Shown here in pieces: positions 31,954 through 40,056 of a DNA stretch of 40,403 bases. The notes beneath the pieces are model-generated. The model was not told where the DNA came from. It ran no database searches and saw only the letters and a list, made by a program, of their open reading frames with translations. Source of the DNA: Bacteroidales bacterium. Its GTDB lineage: Bacteria; Bacteroidota; Bacteroidia; Bacteroidales; UBA932. A program made the translations under genes and the position numbers. Within the stretch, counting starts at the first letter, position 1. Each line of letters opens with the position of its first letter. The stretch covers positions 1 through 40,403 of the forward strand of contig JAFPGC010000005.1 of the NCBI GenBank assembly GCA_017423025.1. The letters run 5' to 3'.

Positions 31954-31989
31954 AAAACAACACAATCGTAAAAAAGATTGTGTTGTTTT
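31954..31989 (-). terminator. Terminator of queA
   Basis: A perfect 14 bp inverted repeat (31954-31967 with 31976-31989) around an eight-base loop. On the minus strand the stem ends in a T-run. It lies 30 bp after the queA stop and just before dprA. It is nearly symmetric, but no plus-strand gene ends here. Confidence 0.85.
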
Positions 31990-32019
31990 AGGGGGTATTT
32001 TGTATGTTTCTTACGATTC

Positions 32020-33069
32020 CTATACAATGAGGAGGGCGTCTCCGTAAGGGCCGAAGCGGTAACCTTCCTTGAGGGCTTCCTCATAAGCAGCCATCACTCC
32101 CTTGTATCCTCCGAAGGCGGCCACGCTCATGAGCATGGTGCTCTGGGGCAGGTGGAAGTTGGACACGATGGCGTCCGGTACGGAATAATCGTAAGGCGGG
32201 AAAATGAACTTGTTGGTCCAGCCGTCGAAAGCGTTTACCTCGTGAGTGGTGGTCACATAAGTTTCCAGACCCCTCATGACGGTAGCACCCACGGCCACCA
32301 CCTTCTTGCCGGTGCGCTTGGCCTTGTTGATGACGGCGGCGGCTTCCTCGGTGATGATGAGGCGCTCGGAATCCATGCGGTGCTTGGACAAGTCTTCCAC
32401 ATCTACGGTGCGGAAGTGGCCGATACCCATGTGCACGGTGATGAAGGTCTTTTCGATATCCTTCAGAATCATGCGGTTGAAGAGCTCGCGGCTGAAGTGC
32501 AGGCCGGCGGCGGGAGCGCTTACAGCACCCTCGTGGGCAGCAAAGATGGTCTGGTAGTTCTCCACGTCTTCGGGAGTGGTCTTCTCCTTCACCCATTCCG
32601 GAACATAGGGCTCACCCAGGCCGAAGAGGGTTTCCTTGAAATCCTCATAGGTGCCGTCGAACAGGAAGCGCAGGGTGCGGCCGCGGGAGGTGGTGTTGTC
32701 GATGACCTCGGCCACCAGGCTCTCGTCTTCACCGAAGTAGAGTTTGTTGCCGATGCGGATTTTACGGGCGGGATCCACAATTACATCCCAGAGGCGCTGC
32801 TCCCGGTTGAGTTCCCTCAGAAGGAGGACCATGATATCGGCCCCCGTCTTCTCCTTTTTGCCATAGAGGCGGGCGGGGAACACCTTGGTGTCGTTAAGGA
32901 CAAAAGTGTCGCCTTTGCCGAAATAGTCGATAATATCCTTGAAAAGGCGGTGCTCGATGGCTCCGGTGTCCTTGTGGAGGACCATCAGACGGGCCTCATC
33001 ACGCCAGCGGGTGGGTTCCTGCGCAATGCGGTCGGCAGGAAGGTCGAAGTTGAATTGGGATAGTTTCAT
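32020..33069 (-). CDS. queA: S-adenosylmethionine:tRNA ribosyltransferase-isomerase QueA
   Basis: A 349-residue enzyme of queuosine synthesis that transfers and isomerises the ribosyl part of SAM onto 7-aminomethyl-7-deazaguanine in tRNA. Family motifs include FNFDLPADRIAQEPT at the start, DTFVLNDTKVFPARL, SAPAAGLHFS, HMGIGHFRTV, the HRMDSE motif, and FHLPQSTMLMSVAAF near the C-terminus. Length is normal. It appears to be monocistronic, with a strong terminator behind it. I see no convincing promoter in the 51 bp upstream gap. Confidence 0.97.
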   Translation of the reverse strand: MKLSQFNFDLPADRIAQEPTRWRDEARLMVLHKDTGAIEHRLFKDIIDYFGKGDTFVLNDTKVFPARLYGKKEKTGADIMVLLLRELNREQRLWDVIVDPARKIRIGNKLYFGEDESLVAEVIDNTTSRGRTLRFLFDGTYEDFKETLFGLGEPYVPEWVKEKTTPEDVENYQTIFAAHEGAVSAPAAGLHFSRELFNRMILKDIEKTFITVHMGIGHFRTVDVEDLSKHRMDSERLIITEEAAAVINKAKRTGKKVVAVGATVMRGLETYVTTTHEVNAFDGWTNKFIFPPYDYSVPDAIVSNFHLPQSTMLMSVAAFGGYKGVMAAYEEALKEGYRFGPYGDALLIV

Positions 33070-33120
33070 TTCTCCGTAATAGTGATACTAACTATATACG
33101 CCCTATTAAGGGAAAAAGTT

Positions 33121-34050
33121 TCACTTCTTTGTTGCTAACGCATTCAATCGTGCCTGGGCGCTGGCGCGGTCCGTCTCTTTTTCCCCGTGCCGGGCCATCA
33201 GTTCCAGGTATTTCTTCTCCAGTTTCAGGTCCTTTTTGCCGCGGGCCAGAAGGACGCCGTTGCGCAAGGCCGTCATATCGCCGGGATCTTTCTTGAGTAC
33301 CTGGTCAAAGTATTTCTGGGCCTTTTTGTAGTCTTTCTGGGTAAGGTAGTAACTGCCCAGGTTGTTCACATACAGGGATTCATCCTTGCAATAGGTGAGC
33401 AGGTATTCCGAGAAGGATTTGAAGGCTTCGTGGCCGCCGGGGGTGCCCAGCCGGAACAGGGCCACGCAATAGTCCTGCATAAACGCCTTGAACTGCTCGT
33501 CATCCACCTCTCCCAATCCTTCATATACCCAGGTGGGATGCTGCTTGAAGTGAACGTCGGCCAGGGCCTTGAGCTGCTGGAGGGTCATATCGGGATTCCC
33601 CTGCTCGAAGGCCAGCATGGCATCTACTTTCACCAGGCGGTAATCCAGGTGTTCGGGAGCTGCGGCAATCGCCTGATCTATGGCCAGGTTGGCCTGGGCA
33701 TACAGTTCCTCGTCAAACTCCGTGACTTCAAAGAAATTGCTCTTGTTTCCCAGGGAGTCCGTCATGGGAAGGAGGGGCTCCCGGCCCAGATAGCGGTCCA
33801 CGGGCATCTGCTGCACCGTGGTGGTCTGGCAGCGGGAATAGCAGAAGCTGAAGCGGGCCAGCATCTGCTGCACGTCATCGGGATAGGCTTCCTGCCAGCG
33901 GTTCAGGAGGGTTTCCACCCCCACGCCGGCAGCGCCCACGCGGTTGACAAGATTGTTGTACCGGCGCAGGTACTCTTCCTGCGTGTAGGTTTCCTGGGCC
34001 GTCGCCGTAAGGGTGGCCAGGGAAAGGAGTATTAGGAGAATCCGTTTCAT
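33121..34050 (-). CDS. Secreted TPR protein
   Basis: A 309-residue protein with a cleavable signal peptide (MKRILLILLSLATLTATAQ) and TPR-like helical repeats. The clearest is SLYVNNLGSYYLTQKDYKKA followed by a Pro at the end of the second helix. The ATG at 34050 overlaps the upstream methyltransferase stop as ATGA, which settles the start. Such periplasmic TPR proteins are common in Bacteroidales and usually scaffold other proteins. The specific role is unknown. Confidence 0.8.
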   Translation of the reverse strand: MKRILLILLSLATLTATAQETYTQEEYLRRYNNLVNRVGAAGVGVETLLNRWQEAYPDDVQQMLARFSFCYSRCQTTTVQQMPVDRYLGREPLLPMTDSLGNKSNFFEVTEFDEELYAQANLAIDQAIAAAPEHLDYRLVKVDAMLAFEQGNPDMTLQQLKALADVHFKQHPTWVYEGLGEVDDEQFKAFMQDYCVALFRLGTPGGHEAFKSFSEYLLTYCKDESLYVNNLGSYYLTQKDYKKAQKYFDQVLKKDPGDMTALRNGVLLARGKKDLKLEKKYLELMARHGEKETDRASAQARLNALATKK

Positions 34051-35198
34051 TGAACGTCCATTTTTATTCGTTTGGCTTTGGGATACAGGTTGTTGCAGCG
34101 CTTTCCCAGGTTCTTTCCCTGGCCCAGGGGCTGTCCCTGGAAACAAAGGGTCACGGGGCCGATGGGGGCGTCGGCGGGAAGGACCACGGCATCCCCGTGC
34201 AGGTAGCGGAGGGCGGTTTCGCGGTTCACTTCCACCGCCGGGGCCGAGGCGTCCGGGAGCACCGGCCGCTGCGCCTGGAAGAGACGGAAGACATCGGCCT
34301 TTCTCACCTTCTCCGGCTCCCCTTTCTTGCGCAGGACCGCCACGTACTGGCCCTCACCGGGTACCAGGCCCGGCAGCAGAAGCTGGCCGTACCGTGTATT
34401 CACCACCGGCGGGAAGTCCTGAGGCGGCAGGATATCGGCTCCCAGCTCCGAGGCTATCCATTCCACGGTATCGTCGTTCTCGAAGTGGTTGAAAGTGCAA
34501 GTGGAATACACCAGATAACTGCCGGGGTTCAGTACGGGCCAGATATCGCGGAGGATGCGGCGGCTGCGGGCGGCGCAAAACTCCACCGTCTGCAGAGACC
34601 ATTCGGCCACCGCCTGGGCGTCCTTGCGGAACATTCCCTCGCCCGAGCAGGGGACATCGGCCACCACTGCGTCAAACAGAGGGGTGTCCCCGAAGGCCGA
34701 CGGGTCGCGCGACACGCAGCCGGTGCAGGGGTCTCCCCAGGTATCCAGGTTGGCCCGGAGCACGCCGAACCGGTTTCTCATCACTTCGTTGGCCAGCAGG
34801 GAAAACCGGTCCCCGAAGCGCTCACGCAGGGAGGCGGCCAGGTCCGTGCTCTTGCCTCCCGGTGCCGCGCAAAGGTCCAGCACCGTGGCATCCGGTTCCA
34901 GCCTTTCCAGCAACTGCCGGAAAATATGGCCCACAAACATGGCCGATGTATCCTGGACATAATAGCATCCGGCGTGGAAGAGGGGATCCAAAGTAAAGAC
35001 CGGACGCTCCTTGAGCAGGTAGCCATAGGGGCTCCAGGCTACGGAAGCAGCCTCCGGGAAGGGACATGCTTTCAATTTGGAAGGATTCAGGCGGATGGAG
35101 ACGGAAGGCGCCTTCTCAAGCGCCTCCAATACGGTCCGGGCCCTTTCCGGCCCCACCGATTCCGTAAGCAGGGTTCTGAATTCTTCCTGTAATACCAT
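34047..35198 (-). CDS. RNA m5C methyltransferase, NOL1/NOP2/Sun (RsmF-like)
   Basis: A 383-residue enzyme. SAM-binding motif I is VLDLCAAPGGKSTDLAA, motif IV is VADVPCSGEGMFRKD and motif VI is YSTCTFNHFEND. The two cysteines of the PCSGEG and STCTF motifs are those used by this family to release and attack cytosine. A C-terminal RsmF-type extension follows (about 290-383). The likely target is 16S rRNA C1407 or a neighbouring site, by analogy to RsmF/YebU. The ATG at 35198 overlaps the TAA of the SRPBCC gene by one base. Part of a three-gene coupled unit. Confidence 0.9.
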   Translation of the reverse strand: MVLQEEFRTLLTESVGPERARTVLEALEKAPSVSIRLNPSKLKACPFPEAASVAWSPYGYLLKERPVFTLDPLFHAGCYYVQDTSAMFVGHIFRQLLERLEPDATVLDLCAAPGGKSTDLAASLRERFGDRFSLLANEVMRNRFGVLRANLDTWGDPCTGCVSRDPSAFGDTPLFDAVVADVPCSGEGMFRKDAQAVAEWSLQTVEFCAARSRRILRDIWPVLNPGSYLVYSTCTFNHFENDDTVEWIASELGADILPPQDFPPVVNTRYGQLLLPGLVPGEGQYVAVLRKKGEPEKVRKADVFRLFQAQRPVLPDASAPAVEVNRETALRYLHGDAVVLPADAPIGPVTLCFQGQPLGQGKNLGKRCNNLYPKAKRIKMDVQ

Positions 35199-35644
35199 TA
35201 TTTCGCCCAATTTGAAGGGTCGAAACCTTCGGGCATTTTGCCGTTGGAGGCATCCACCAGGCCGTCCACCACCTTGTCCAGGGCCTCCTGGATCTTGCCG
35301 GAGAGCATCATCTTCATCATGAGGTTCAGATCGGCCTCCAGGGTTATCCAGAAATCTGTATGGTAGGCGTTCTCTGCGGCGGGCTCGAAATGCAATACTA
35401 TATGGAAGGCGAAGGGAGCGCCGTAGTCAACCAGTTCGATGCGGGAGTACGGAACCCTCTGGTGCACCTTGACTCCGATATTGAAGCCCTGCACCGTGGC
35501 GGTGAGGGTATCCATATCGGCCGTTACCATGCTGCGCTTGTCTTCCGGGAGCATCCTGGCAAAATTGCCCAGGTCCGTGAAAGACATATACAGCTCGTAA
35601 GGCTGGCGTGCGACAATCCCGTGTTTGCTTTCTATATTGGTCAT
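35198..35644 (-). CDS. SRPBCC-fold protein
   Basis: A 148-residue protein with the alternating beta strands and long C-terminal helix of the SRPBCC/polyketide-cyclase-like superfamily. Examples are TVQGFNIGVKVHQRVPYSRI, FHIVLHFEPA and MMLSGKIQEALDKVVDGL. No signal peptide. These proteins bind hydrophobic ligands; the ligand here is unknown. It starts a coupled unit with the methyltransferase and TPR genes. It is divergent from the Nudix gene. Confidence 0.7.
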   Translation of the reverse strand: MTNIESKHGIVARQPYELYMSFTDLGNFARMLPEDKRSMVTADMDTLTATVQGFNIGVKVHQRVPYSRIELVDYGAPFAFHIVLHFEPAAENAYHTDFWITLEADLNLMMKMMLSGKIQEALDKVVDGLVDASNGKMPEGFDPSNWAK

Positions 35645-35651
35645 AATTGTC

Positions 35652-35659
35652 TATCTTTG
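35652..35659 (+). promoter_or_regulatory. -7 element (TATCTTTG) for the Nudix operon
   Basis: Perfect TAnnTTTG match 24 bp before the Nudix ATG. No -33 element at the usual 19-21 bp; the nearest TTTG is 24 bp upstream. Confidence 0.5.
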
Positions 35660-35666
35660 TACGTTG

Positions 35667-35674
35667 CAAAGTTA
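35667..35674 (-). promoter_or_regulatory. -7 element (TAACTTTG) for the SRPBCC operon
   Basis: Perfect TAnnTTTG match on the minus strand, 22 bp before the SRPBCC ATG. It faces the plus-strand -7 box at 35652-35659 with 7 bp between them. Confidence 0.55.
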
Positions 35675-35683
35675 ACAAAAATC

Positions 35684-36295
35684 ATGCACAAAATTTATTT
35701 CGAGAAGCGTTGCATCATTATTTGTTCGCCCGACGAGGAGGCCCTGGCCGACCCTAACTCCGTGGAATTCCACATGGGAGAAAAGGTGGACATAGGCGCG
35801 CTGGTGAGAATGTTCGAAGTGCAGGACACCCTGTCCCGCATCTACATTCCCTCCACGGACATTGAGCAGAGCTACCGGAGAATTTGTGCCGAATTCAAGG
35901 AAGTGAATGCCGCCGGAGGGTTGGTGAGCAACCGCCGAGGAGACTTCCTGCTCATCTCCCGAAACGGGCTCTGGGACCTTCCCAAGGGCCATCAGGAGGC
36001 CGGAGAGGACATTGAAATCTGCGCCATGCGCGAGGTCCAGGAAGAAACCGGCGTGGACCAGCTGGAACTCCGCCGTCTCATCTGCATCACGGACCACGTG
36101 TACTTCCGCAACAACCTCTGGCACCTCAAGCATACCTGGTGGTACGACATGCTGTACACGGATCCCACCAACCTCACCCCCCAGCGGGAAGAGGACATCA
36201 CCAAGGCGGCCTGGGTGGCCAAGAGTTCCCTGCCTCCCTTCCTCAAAAACACGTATCCTTCCATCCAGGAGGTCTTCCGCGAGGCCAGAATATAG
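35684..36295 (+). CDS. Nudix hydrolase
   Basis: A 203-residue protein with a complete Nudix box near residues 100-125: GHQEAGEDIEI then REVQEETGV. The preceding WDLPKG and following beta strands fit the fold. The N-terminal part (about 80 residues) is an extension not needed for the fold. The enzyme would hydrolyse a nucleoside diphosphate linked to another group; the substrate is not predictable. The ATG at 35684 is used because upstream frames cross the divergent promoter. The TatD-family gene follows after 5 bp. Confidence 0.9.
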   Translation: MHKIYFEKRCIIICSPDEEALADPNSVEFHMGEKVDIGALVRMFEVQDTLSRIYIPSTDIEQSYRRICAEFKEVNAAGGLVSNRRGDFLLISRNGLWDLPKGHQEAGEDIEICAMREVQEETGVDQLELRRLICITDHVYFRNNLWHLKHTWWYDMLYTDPTNLTPQREEDITKAAWVAKSSLPPFLKNTYPSIQEVFREARI

Positions 36296-36300
36296 TATAT

Positions 36301-37065
36301 ATGTACGTAGATACCCATACGCACTTTTATGACGAATGGCTGCTCCCGGAGGCGGAAGAAGCCATCCAGCGTGCGCTGGACGCTGGCGTGGGCAAGATGA
36401 TCCAGGCCGATGTGGACTCGCGGGAGCGCCCGGCGATGTGGGAAATCGGCCTCCGGCATCCCGGTGTCCTCTATCCGATGCTGGGCCTGTACCCCGGCTC
36501 CGTGGACGCCAGCTGGCGCGAGGAACTGGATGCCCTGGAACCTTACAAAGATAAGGGTATCGTAGCGATTGGCGAAATCGGCCTGGATTATCATGAAGGG
36601 CTGGAGTTTGTCCAGGAGCAGAAGGAGGTGCTGAGGCTTCAGCTGGAACTGGCGGCGGCCATGAATCTGCCGGTAAATATCCACCTCAGGGACGCCTGGG
36701 AGGACCTTCTGACCATTCTGGCCGATTGCAAACACCTGAACCTGAGGGGCAACCTGCACTGCTTTACCTCCAGCTACGAGATTTTTGAAAGGGCCAACCG
36801 ATACGGCGATTTCTGCGTAGGAATAGGCGGGGTGGTCACCTTCAAGAACGCCTCCATCGCCAAGACGCTGGAACGCATTCCCCTGGAGAAAATCCTGCTG
36901 GAAACCGATGCCCCCTACCTGGCTCCCGTCCCCTACCGGGGCCGGCGCAACGAGAGCGCCTACCTCCCCTTCGTAGCCGCCAAAGTGGCGGAAATTAAAG
37001 GTATTTCCGTGGAGGAAGTAGAAGCCATAACAACCACTAATGCATTGAAACTGTTTAATATATGA
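36301..37065 (+). CDS. TatD-family metal-dependent hydrolase
   Basis: A 254-residue TIM-barrel protein with the TatD metal ligands: DTHTHFYD at the start, GEIGLDYH in the middle, NIHLRDAWED, LHCFTSS and ETDAPYLAPVPYRGRRNE near the end. Members are metal-dependent DNases or phosphodiesterases. The stop overlaps the asparaginase start by ATGA. Together with the Nudix gene this forms a three-gene operon. Confidence 0.93.
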   Translation: MYVDTHTHFYDEWLLPEAEEAIQRALDAGVGKMIQADVDSRERPAMWEIGLRHPGVLYPMLGLYPGSVDASWREELDALEPYKDKGIVAIGEIGLDYHEGLEFVQEQKEVLRLQLELAAAMNLPVNIHLRDAWEDLLTILADCKHLNLRGNLHCFTSSYEIFERANRYGDFCVGIGGVVTFKNASIAKTLERIPLEKILLETDAPYLAPVPYRGRRNESAYLPFVAAKVAEIKGISVEEVEAITTTNALKLFNI

Positions 37066-38093
37066 GTTCGTCTATTCTGATTATTTATACCGGTGGAACC
37101 ATCGGCATGAAGGAAGATCCTTCCGACGGCACCCTGAAACCCTTCGACTTCAGCCAGATCAAGGAAGAAGTCCCCGAACTGAACAAGTTCGCCGTCAAGC
37201 TGGATTCCTACACCTTCGACCCGCTCATCGATTCCTCGGACGTAGAGCCCTCGCTGTGGATTTCCCTGGCCCAGCTCATCATGGACCGCTACGAAGACTA
37301 TGACGGCTTCGTCATCCTCCACGGCACGGACACCATGGCGTACAGCGCCTCCACGCTCAGTTTCATGCTGGAAGGCCTTACCAAACCGGTGGTCTTCACC
37401 GGAAGCCAGCTGCCCATCGGCGTCCCCCGTACCGACGGTAAGGAAAACCTCATATCGGCCGTGGAGATTGCCGCCGCCAAGGATGAAAAGGGGCATGCCC
37501 GCGTACCGGAAGTGTCCATTTTCTTCGATTCCAAGCTGCTCAGGGGCAACCGCTCCACCAAATACAGCGCCGAGGCCTTTAACGCCTTTGCCTCCCCCAA
37601 CTGCCCGCCCCTGGCCGAGGCCGGCATCAGCATCCGCTACAACACGGACCTTATCCGCAAACCCGTCTACTGGGATGCCCAGCTCCGCGTACAGACCCAG
37701 CTGGACACCCGCGTGGCCATTTTGAAGGTACATCCCGGCATGACTCCCCAGGTAATGCGTTCCGTGGTGAGCGATCCCGGTACCCGTGCTGTCATCCTGG
37801 AAACTTACGGTTCGGGCAACGCCCTGTCCAAAGACTGGTTCATAGACATTCTGCGCGAGGCCTGCGACAACGGGAAGGTACTTTTAAACGTAACCCAGTG
37901 TAAATCCGGAACCGTAAACATGGACCTGTATGCCACCGGCTCCCGCCTCAAACACGCTGGAGTGCTCTCAGGAGGCGATATTACCACCGAAGCGGCCCTT
38001 GGAAAACTGTTCTGTCTCATGGGCAGGACCCCGGATAATTCCAGGGTTAAGACCCTTCTGGAAAAGGACCTCTGTGGCGAAATAAGCAAATAA
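37062..38093 (+). CDS. ansA: L-asparaginase, type I (cytosolic)
   Basis: A 343-residue enzyme hydrolysing L-asparagine to aspartate and ammonia. The first active-site Thr13 is in YTGGTIGM. The second motif is ILHGTDTMAY (Thr89, Asp90), and the conserved VFTGSQLPIGVPRTDGKEN and TYGSGNAL follow. There is no signal peptide, which marks the low-affinity type I class. Length is typical. It is translationally coupled to the TatD-family gene. The cytosolic location makes nitrogen metabolism the likely role. Confidence 0.95.
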   Translation: MSSSILIIYTGGTIGMKEDPSDGTLKPFDFSQIKEEVPELNKFAVKLDSYTFDPLIDSSDVEPSLWISLAQLIMDRYEDYDGFVILHGTDTMAYSASTLSFMLEGLTKPVVFTGSQLPIGVPRTDGKENLISAVEIAAAKDEKGHARVPEVSIFFDSKLLRGNRSTKYSAEAFNAFASPNCPPLAEAGISIRYNTDLIRKPVYWDAQLRVQTQLDTRVAILKVHPGMTPQVMRSVVSDPGTRAVILETYGSGNALSKDWFIDILREACDNGKVLLNVTQCKSGTVNMDLYATGSRLKHAGVLSGGDITTEAALGKLFCLMGRTPDNSRVKTLLEKDLCGEISK

Positions 38094-38114
38094 TCCTTGG
38101 AAAACCGGATTTTT
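38092..38114 (+). terminator. Weak terminator after asparaginase
   Basis: AATCC (38092-38096) pairs with GGATT (38107-38111). An inner GG/CC pair closes an AAAA loop, and a T-rich tail follows. It begins in the stop codon. The stem is short and bulged. Confidence 0.4.
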
Positions 38115-38123
38115 CTTTCTAAA

Positions 38124-38153
38124 TTGCACGACCAAAAGTAGAAGATAATTTTT
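38124..38153 (+). promoter_or_regulatory. Promoter of the exbB operon
   Basis: TTG (38124-38126), 19 bases, TAATTTTT (38146-38153); seven of eight -7 positions match TAnnTTTG. It lies 41 bp before the exbB ATG. Confidence 0.55.
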
Positions 38154-38194
38154 ACTAACTAATTCAATTTATAACTAACAACACAAAAACGATT

Positions 38195-38980
38195 ATGAAA
38201 AAGTTTTTCATGTTTTTGGCAGTAGCCGGTCTCATGACCTTCACTGCAAACATTGCTTCCGCTCAGGACGAGGGTGCCGCTCCCGCCGCTCAGCAGGTTG
38301 AAGAAGCCGAAGAGGTTGTAGACCTGTTCGCCGGTTCCGGTGAGGAAATTCCCCTCCACCAGGCCCTTAAGACCAAGTTCATCGAGGGTGGCGCTGGCTT
38401 CATGTCCCTGATCATCATCTGCTTGATCATCGGTATGGCTCTCGCTATCGAGCGCATCCTGTATCTGGCCTTCTCCAAGACCAACACCACCAAGCTCCTC
38501 GAGAATGTAGAGGCTGCTCTTGCCAAGGGTGGTATTGAAGAAGCCAAGAAGGTTTGCCGTGAAACCCGTGGCCCCGTGGCCTCCATCTTCTACCAGGGTC
38601 TCCTCCGTGCCGATCAGGGTGTTGACGTGGTTGAAAAGACCATCGTTTCCTATGGCGGCGTTCAGATGAGCCTCATGGAGAACGGCCTCAGCTGGATTGG
38701 TCTGTTCATTTCCATCGCCCCGTCCCTCGGATTCCTTGGTACCGTTATCGGTATGATCCAGGCCTTCGACGCTATCCAGGCTGCCGGTGATATTTCCCCG
38801 AACGTTGTGGCTGGCGGTATGAAGGTGGCCCTCATCACCACTGTGGGTGGTCTTATCGTTGCTATGATCCTTCAGATCTTCTACAACTACATCATCGCCA
38901 AGATCGACGCTCTGTCCATCGATATGGAAGACTCTTCCATCCGCTTCGTGGACACCATGGTCAAATACAGCAAGAAATAA
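38195..38980 (+). CDS. exbB: MotA/TolQ/ExbB proton channel family protein
   Basis: A 261-residue inner membrane protein. Unusually it carries a cleavable-looking signal peptide (MKKFFMFLAVAGLMTFTANIASAQ) and an acidic Ala-rich linker before the channel part, as is common in Bacteroidetes. Three spans follow: about 70-90 (LIIICLIIGMALAIERILYL), and the paired helices LFISIAPSLGFLGTVIGMI and ALITTVGGLIVAMILQIFY with the conserved Pro, Gly and Thr residues. It forms the stator with ExbD that uses the proton gradient to drive TonB. It leads the operon. Confidence 0.93.
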   Translation: MKKFFMFLAVAGLMTFTANIASAQDEGAAPAAQQVEEAEEVVDLFAGSGEEIPLHQALKTKFIEGGAGFMSLIIICLIIGMALAIERILYLAFSKTNTTKLLENVEAALAKGGIEEAKKVCRETRGPVASIFYQGLLRADQGVDVVEKTIVSYGGVQMSLMENGLSWIGLFISIAPSLGFLGTVIGMIQAFDAIQAAGDISPNVVAGGMKVALITTVGGLIVAMILQIFYNYIIAKIDALSIDMEDSSIRFVDTMVKYSKK

Positions 38981-39004
38981 TCAACCCCTTTAATACCCAT
39001 TAAA

Positions 39005-39466
39005 ATGGAAAACCAGAAATACGCCAAATTAGTCAAGATCGTCCTTTGGGTTTTGATGGTTCTGAGCGTGGCGGTTCTGCTCTGGGGTATGATTAAGGGT
39101 TATCCGGCGACCGTAGCCGCAGATAACGGTACTGTAGACCCGCTGCTCTACTGGGCATACATTGTCCTGGGCATCGCTCTCGTTTCCGTCATTTGCGTTG
39201 GACTGTACGTAACGGCCACCACCAACCCCAAGGGCCTCGTCAAGATCGGTATCGCAGTTGTGGCTGCCGCCGTCCTGTTCGGCGTTTGCTACGTGCTTGC
39301 TTCCGGCGCTCCCGCTATCGGCTACTCCGGTGCCAAGCTGCCCACTGCCACTGAGCTCAAGATGACCGACACCATTCTCAACCTCGCTTACCTGGTGGGT
39401 GGAGCAGCTATCCTCTCCATCATCGTATCTGAGGTGTTCATGACCATCCGCAAAAGCAAAAAGTAA
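39005..39466 (+). CDS. Small membrane protein of the exb operon
   Basis: A 153-residue protein with four hydrophobic segments (about 10-30, 47-70, 78-98 and 124-145). No family motif that I recognise. It lies between exbB and exbD with gaps of 24 and 8 bp. In Bacteroidetes a membrane protein of this size often occupies this place, so it may be an accessory subunit of the ExbBD motor (inference). Confidence 0.75.
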   Translation: MENQKYAKLVKIVLWVLMVLSVAVLLWGMIKGYPATVAADNGTVDPLLYWAYIVLGIALVSVICVGLYVTATTNPKGLVKIGIAVVAAAVLFGVCYVLASGAPAIGYSGAKLPTATELKMTDTILNLAYLVGGAAILSIIVSEVFMTIRKSKK

Positions 39467-39474
39467 AGGTAACC

Positions 39475-40041
39475 ATGGCAAGAAGAAAATTTGAAGCAAT
39501 CGGTTCTACGGCTGACATTGCATTCCTGCTCCTGTGCTACTTCCTCATGACTACTACCATGGGTGATCAGTCGGGTCTGCAGCGCCGCCTTCCCCCTATC
39601 CCGGACAGCCAACAGGTCCAGGACCAGAAGGTTAACCGCCGTAACATCATCATCGTCAGAATCAACTCTGCCGATAAGCTGTTTGCCGGTAGCGAAGCCA
39701 TGGATATCTCCCTCTTGAAAGACAAAATCAAAGAGTTCCTCACCAACCCCACCAACGATCCCAACCTCCCCGAAAAGGAAGCTAAGGAAATCGAAGGCAA
39801 GACCTATATGGTCTCCAAGGGCGTTATCTCCCTGCAGAACGACCGTGGTACTTCCTACCAGGCCTACATTGCAGTGCAGAACGAACTGGTAAAGGCTGTG
39901 AACGAACTCCGAGACGATTTCTCCAGAGCCAACTACGGCAAGAAGTTCTCCCGCCTCTCCGAGGAGGAGCAGGAAGTAGTGAAGAAGGCCGTCCCTCAGA
40001 ACATTTCCGAGGCCGAGCCTAAGGATACCGGTAAAAAATAA
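39475..40041 (+). CDS. exbD: Biopolymer transport protein ExbD, first copy
   Basis: A 188-residue ExbD/TolR-family protein. The single N-terminal span is STADIAFLLLCYFLMTTT with the conserved membrane Asp14 that carries protons. The periplasmic part, about 150 residues, is longer than in E. coli ExbD (141 in total) and rich in charged residues at the end. It acts with ExbB to energise TonB. A second exbD follows after 15 bp. Confidence 0.92.
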   Translation: MARRKFEAIGSTADIAFLLLCYFLMTTTMGDQSGLQRRLPPIPDSQQVQDQKVNRRNIIIVRINSADKLFAGSEAMDISLLKDKIKEFLTNPTNDPNLPEKEAKEIEGKTYMVSKGVISLQNDRGTSYQAYIAVQNELVKAVNELRDDFSRANYGKKFSRLSEEEQEVVKKAVPQNISEAEPKDTGKK

Positions 40042-40042
40042 T

Positions 40043-40048
40043 AGGAGG
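40043..40048 (+). promoter_or_regulatory. Perfect Shine-Dalgarno (AGGAGG) before the second exbD
   Basis: AGGAGG lies 8 bases before the ATG at 40057. Strong SD sequences are unusual in Bacteroidetes, and the other genes in this window lack one of this quality. It fixes the start of the second exbD. Confidence 0.7.
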
Positions 40049-40056
40049 TAAGCATT

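Noticed and set aside
31978-33063. 361-codon plus-strand frame across queA, and similar frames at 34050-35192 and 20645-21700
   Set aside because: Antisense shadows of queA, the RNA methyltransferase and the PspC operon; no protein family features.
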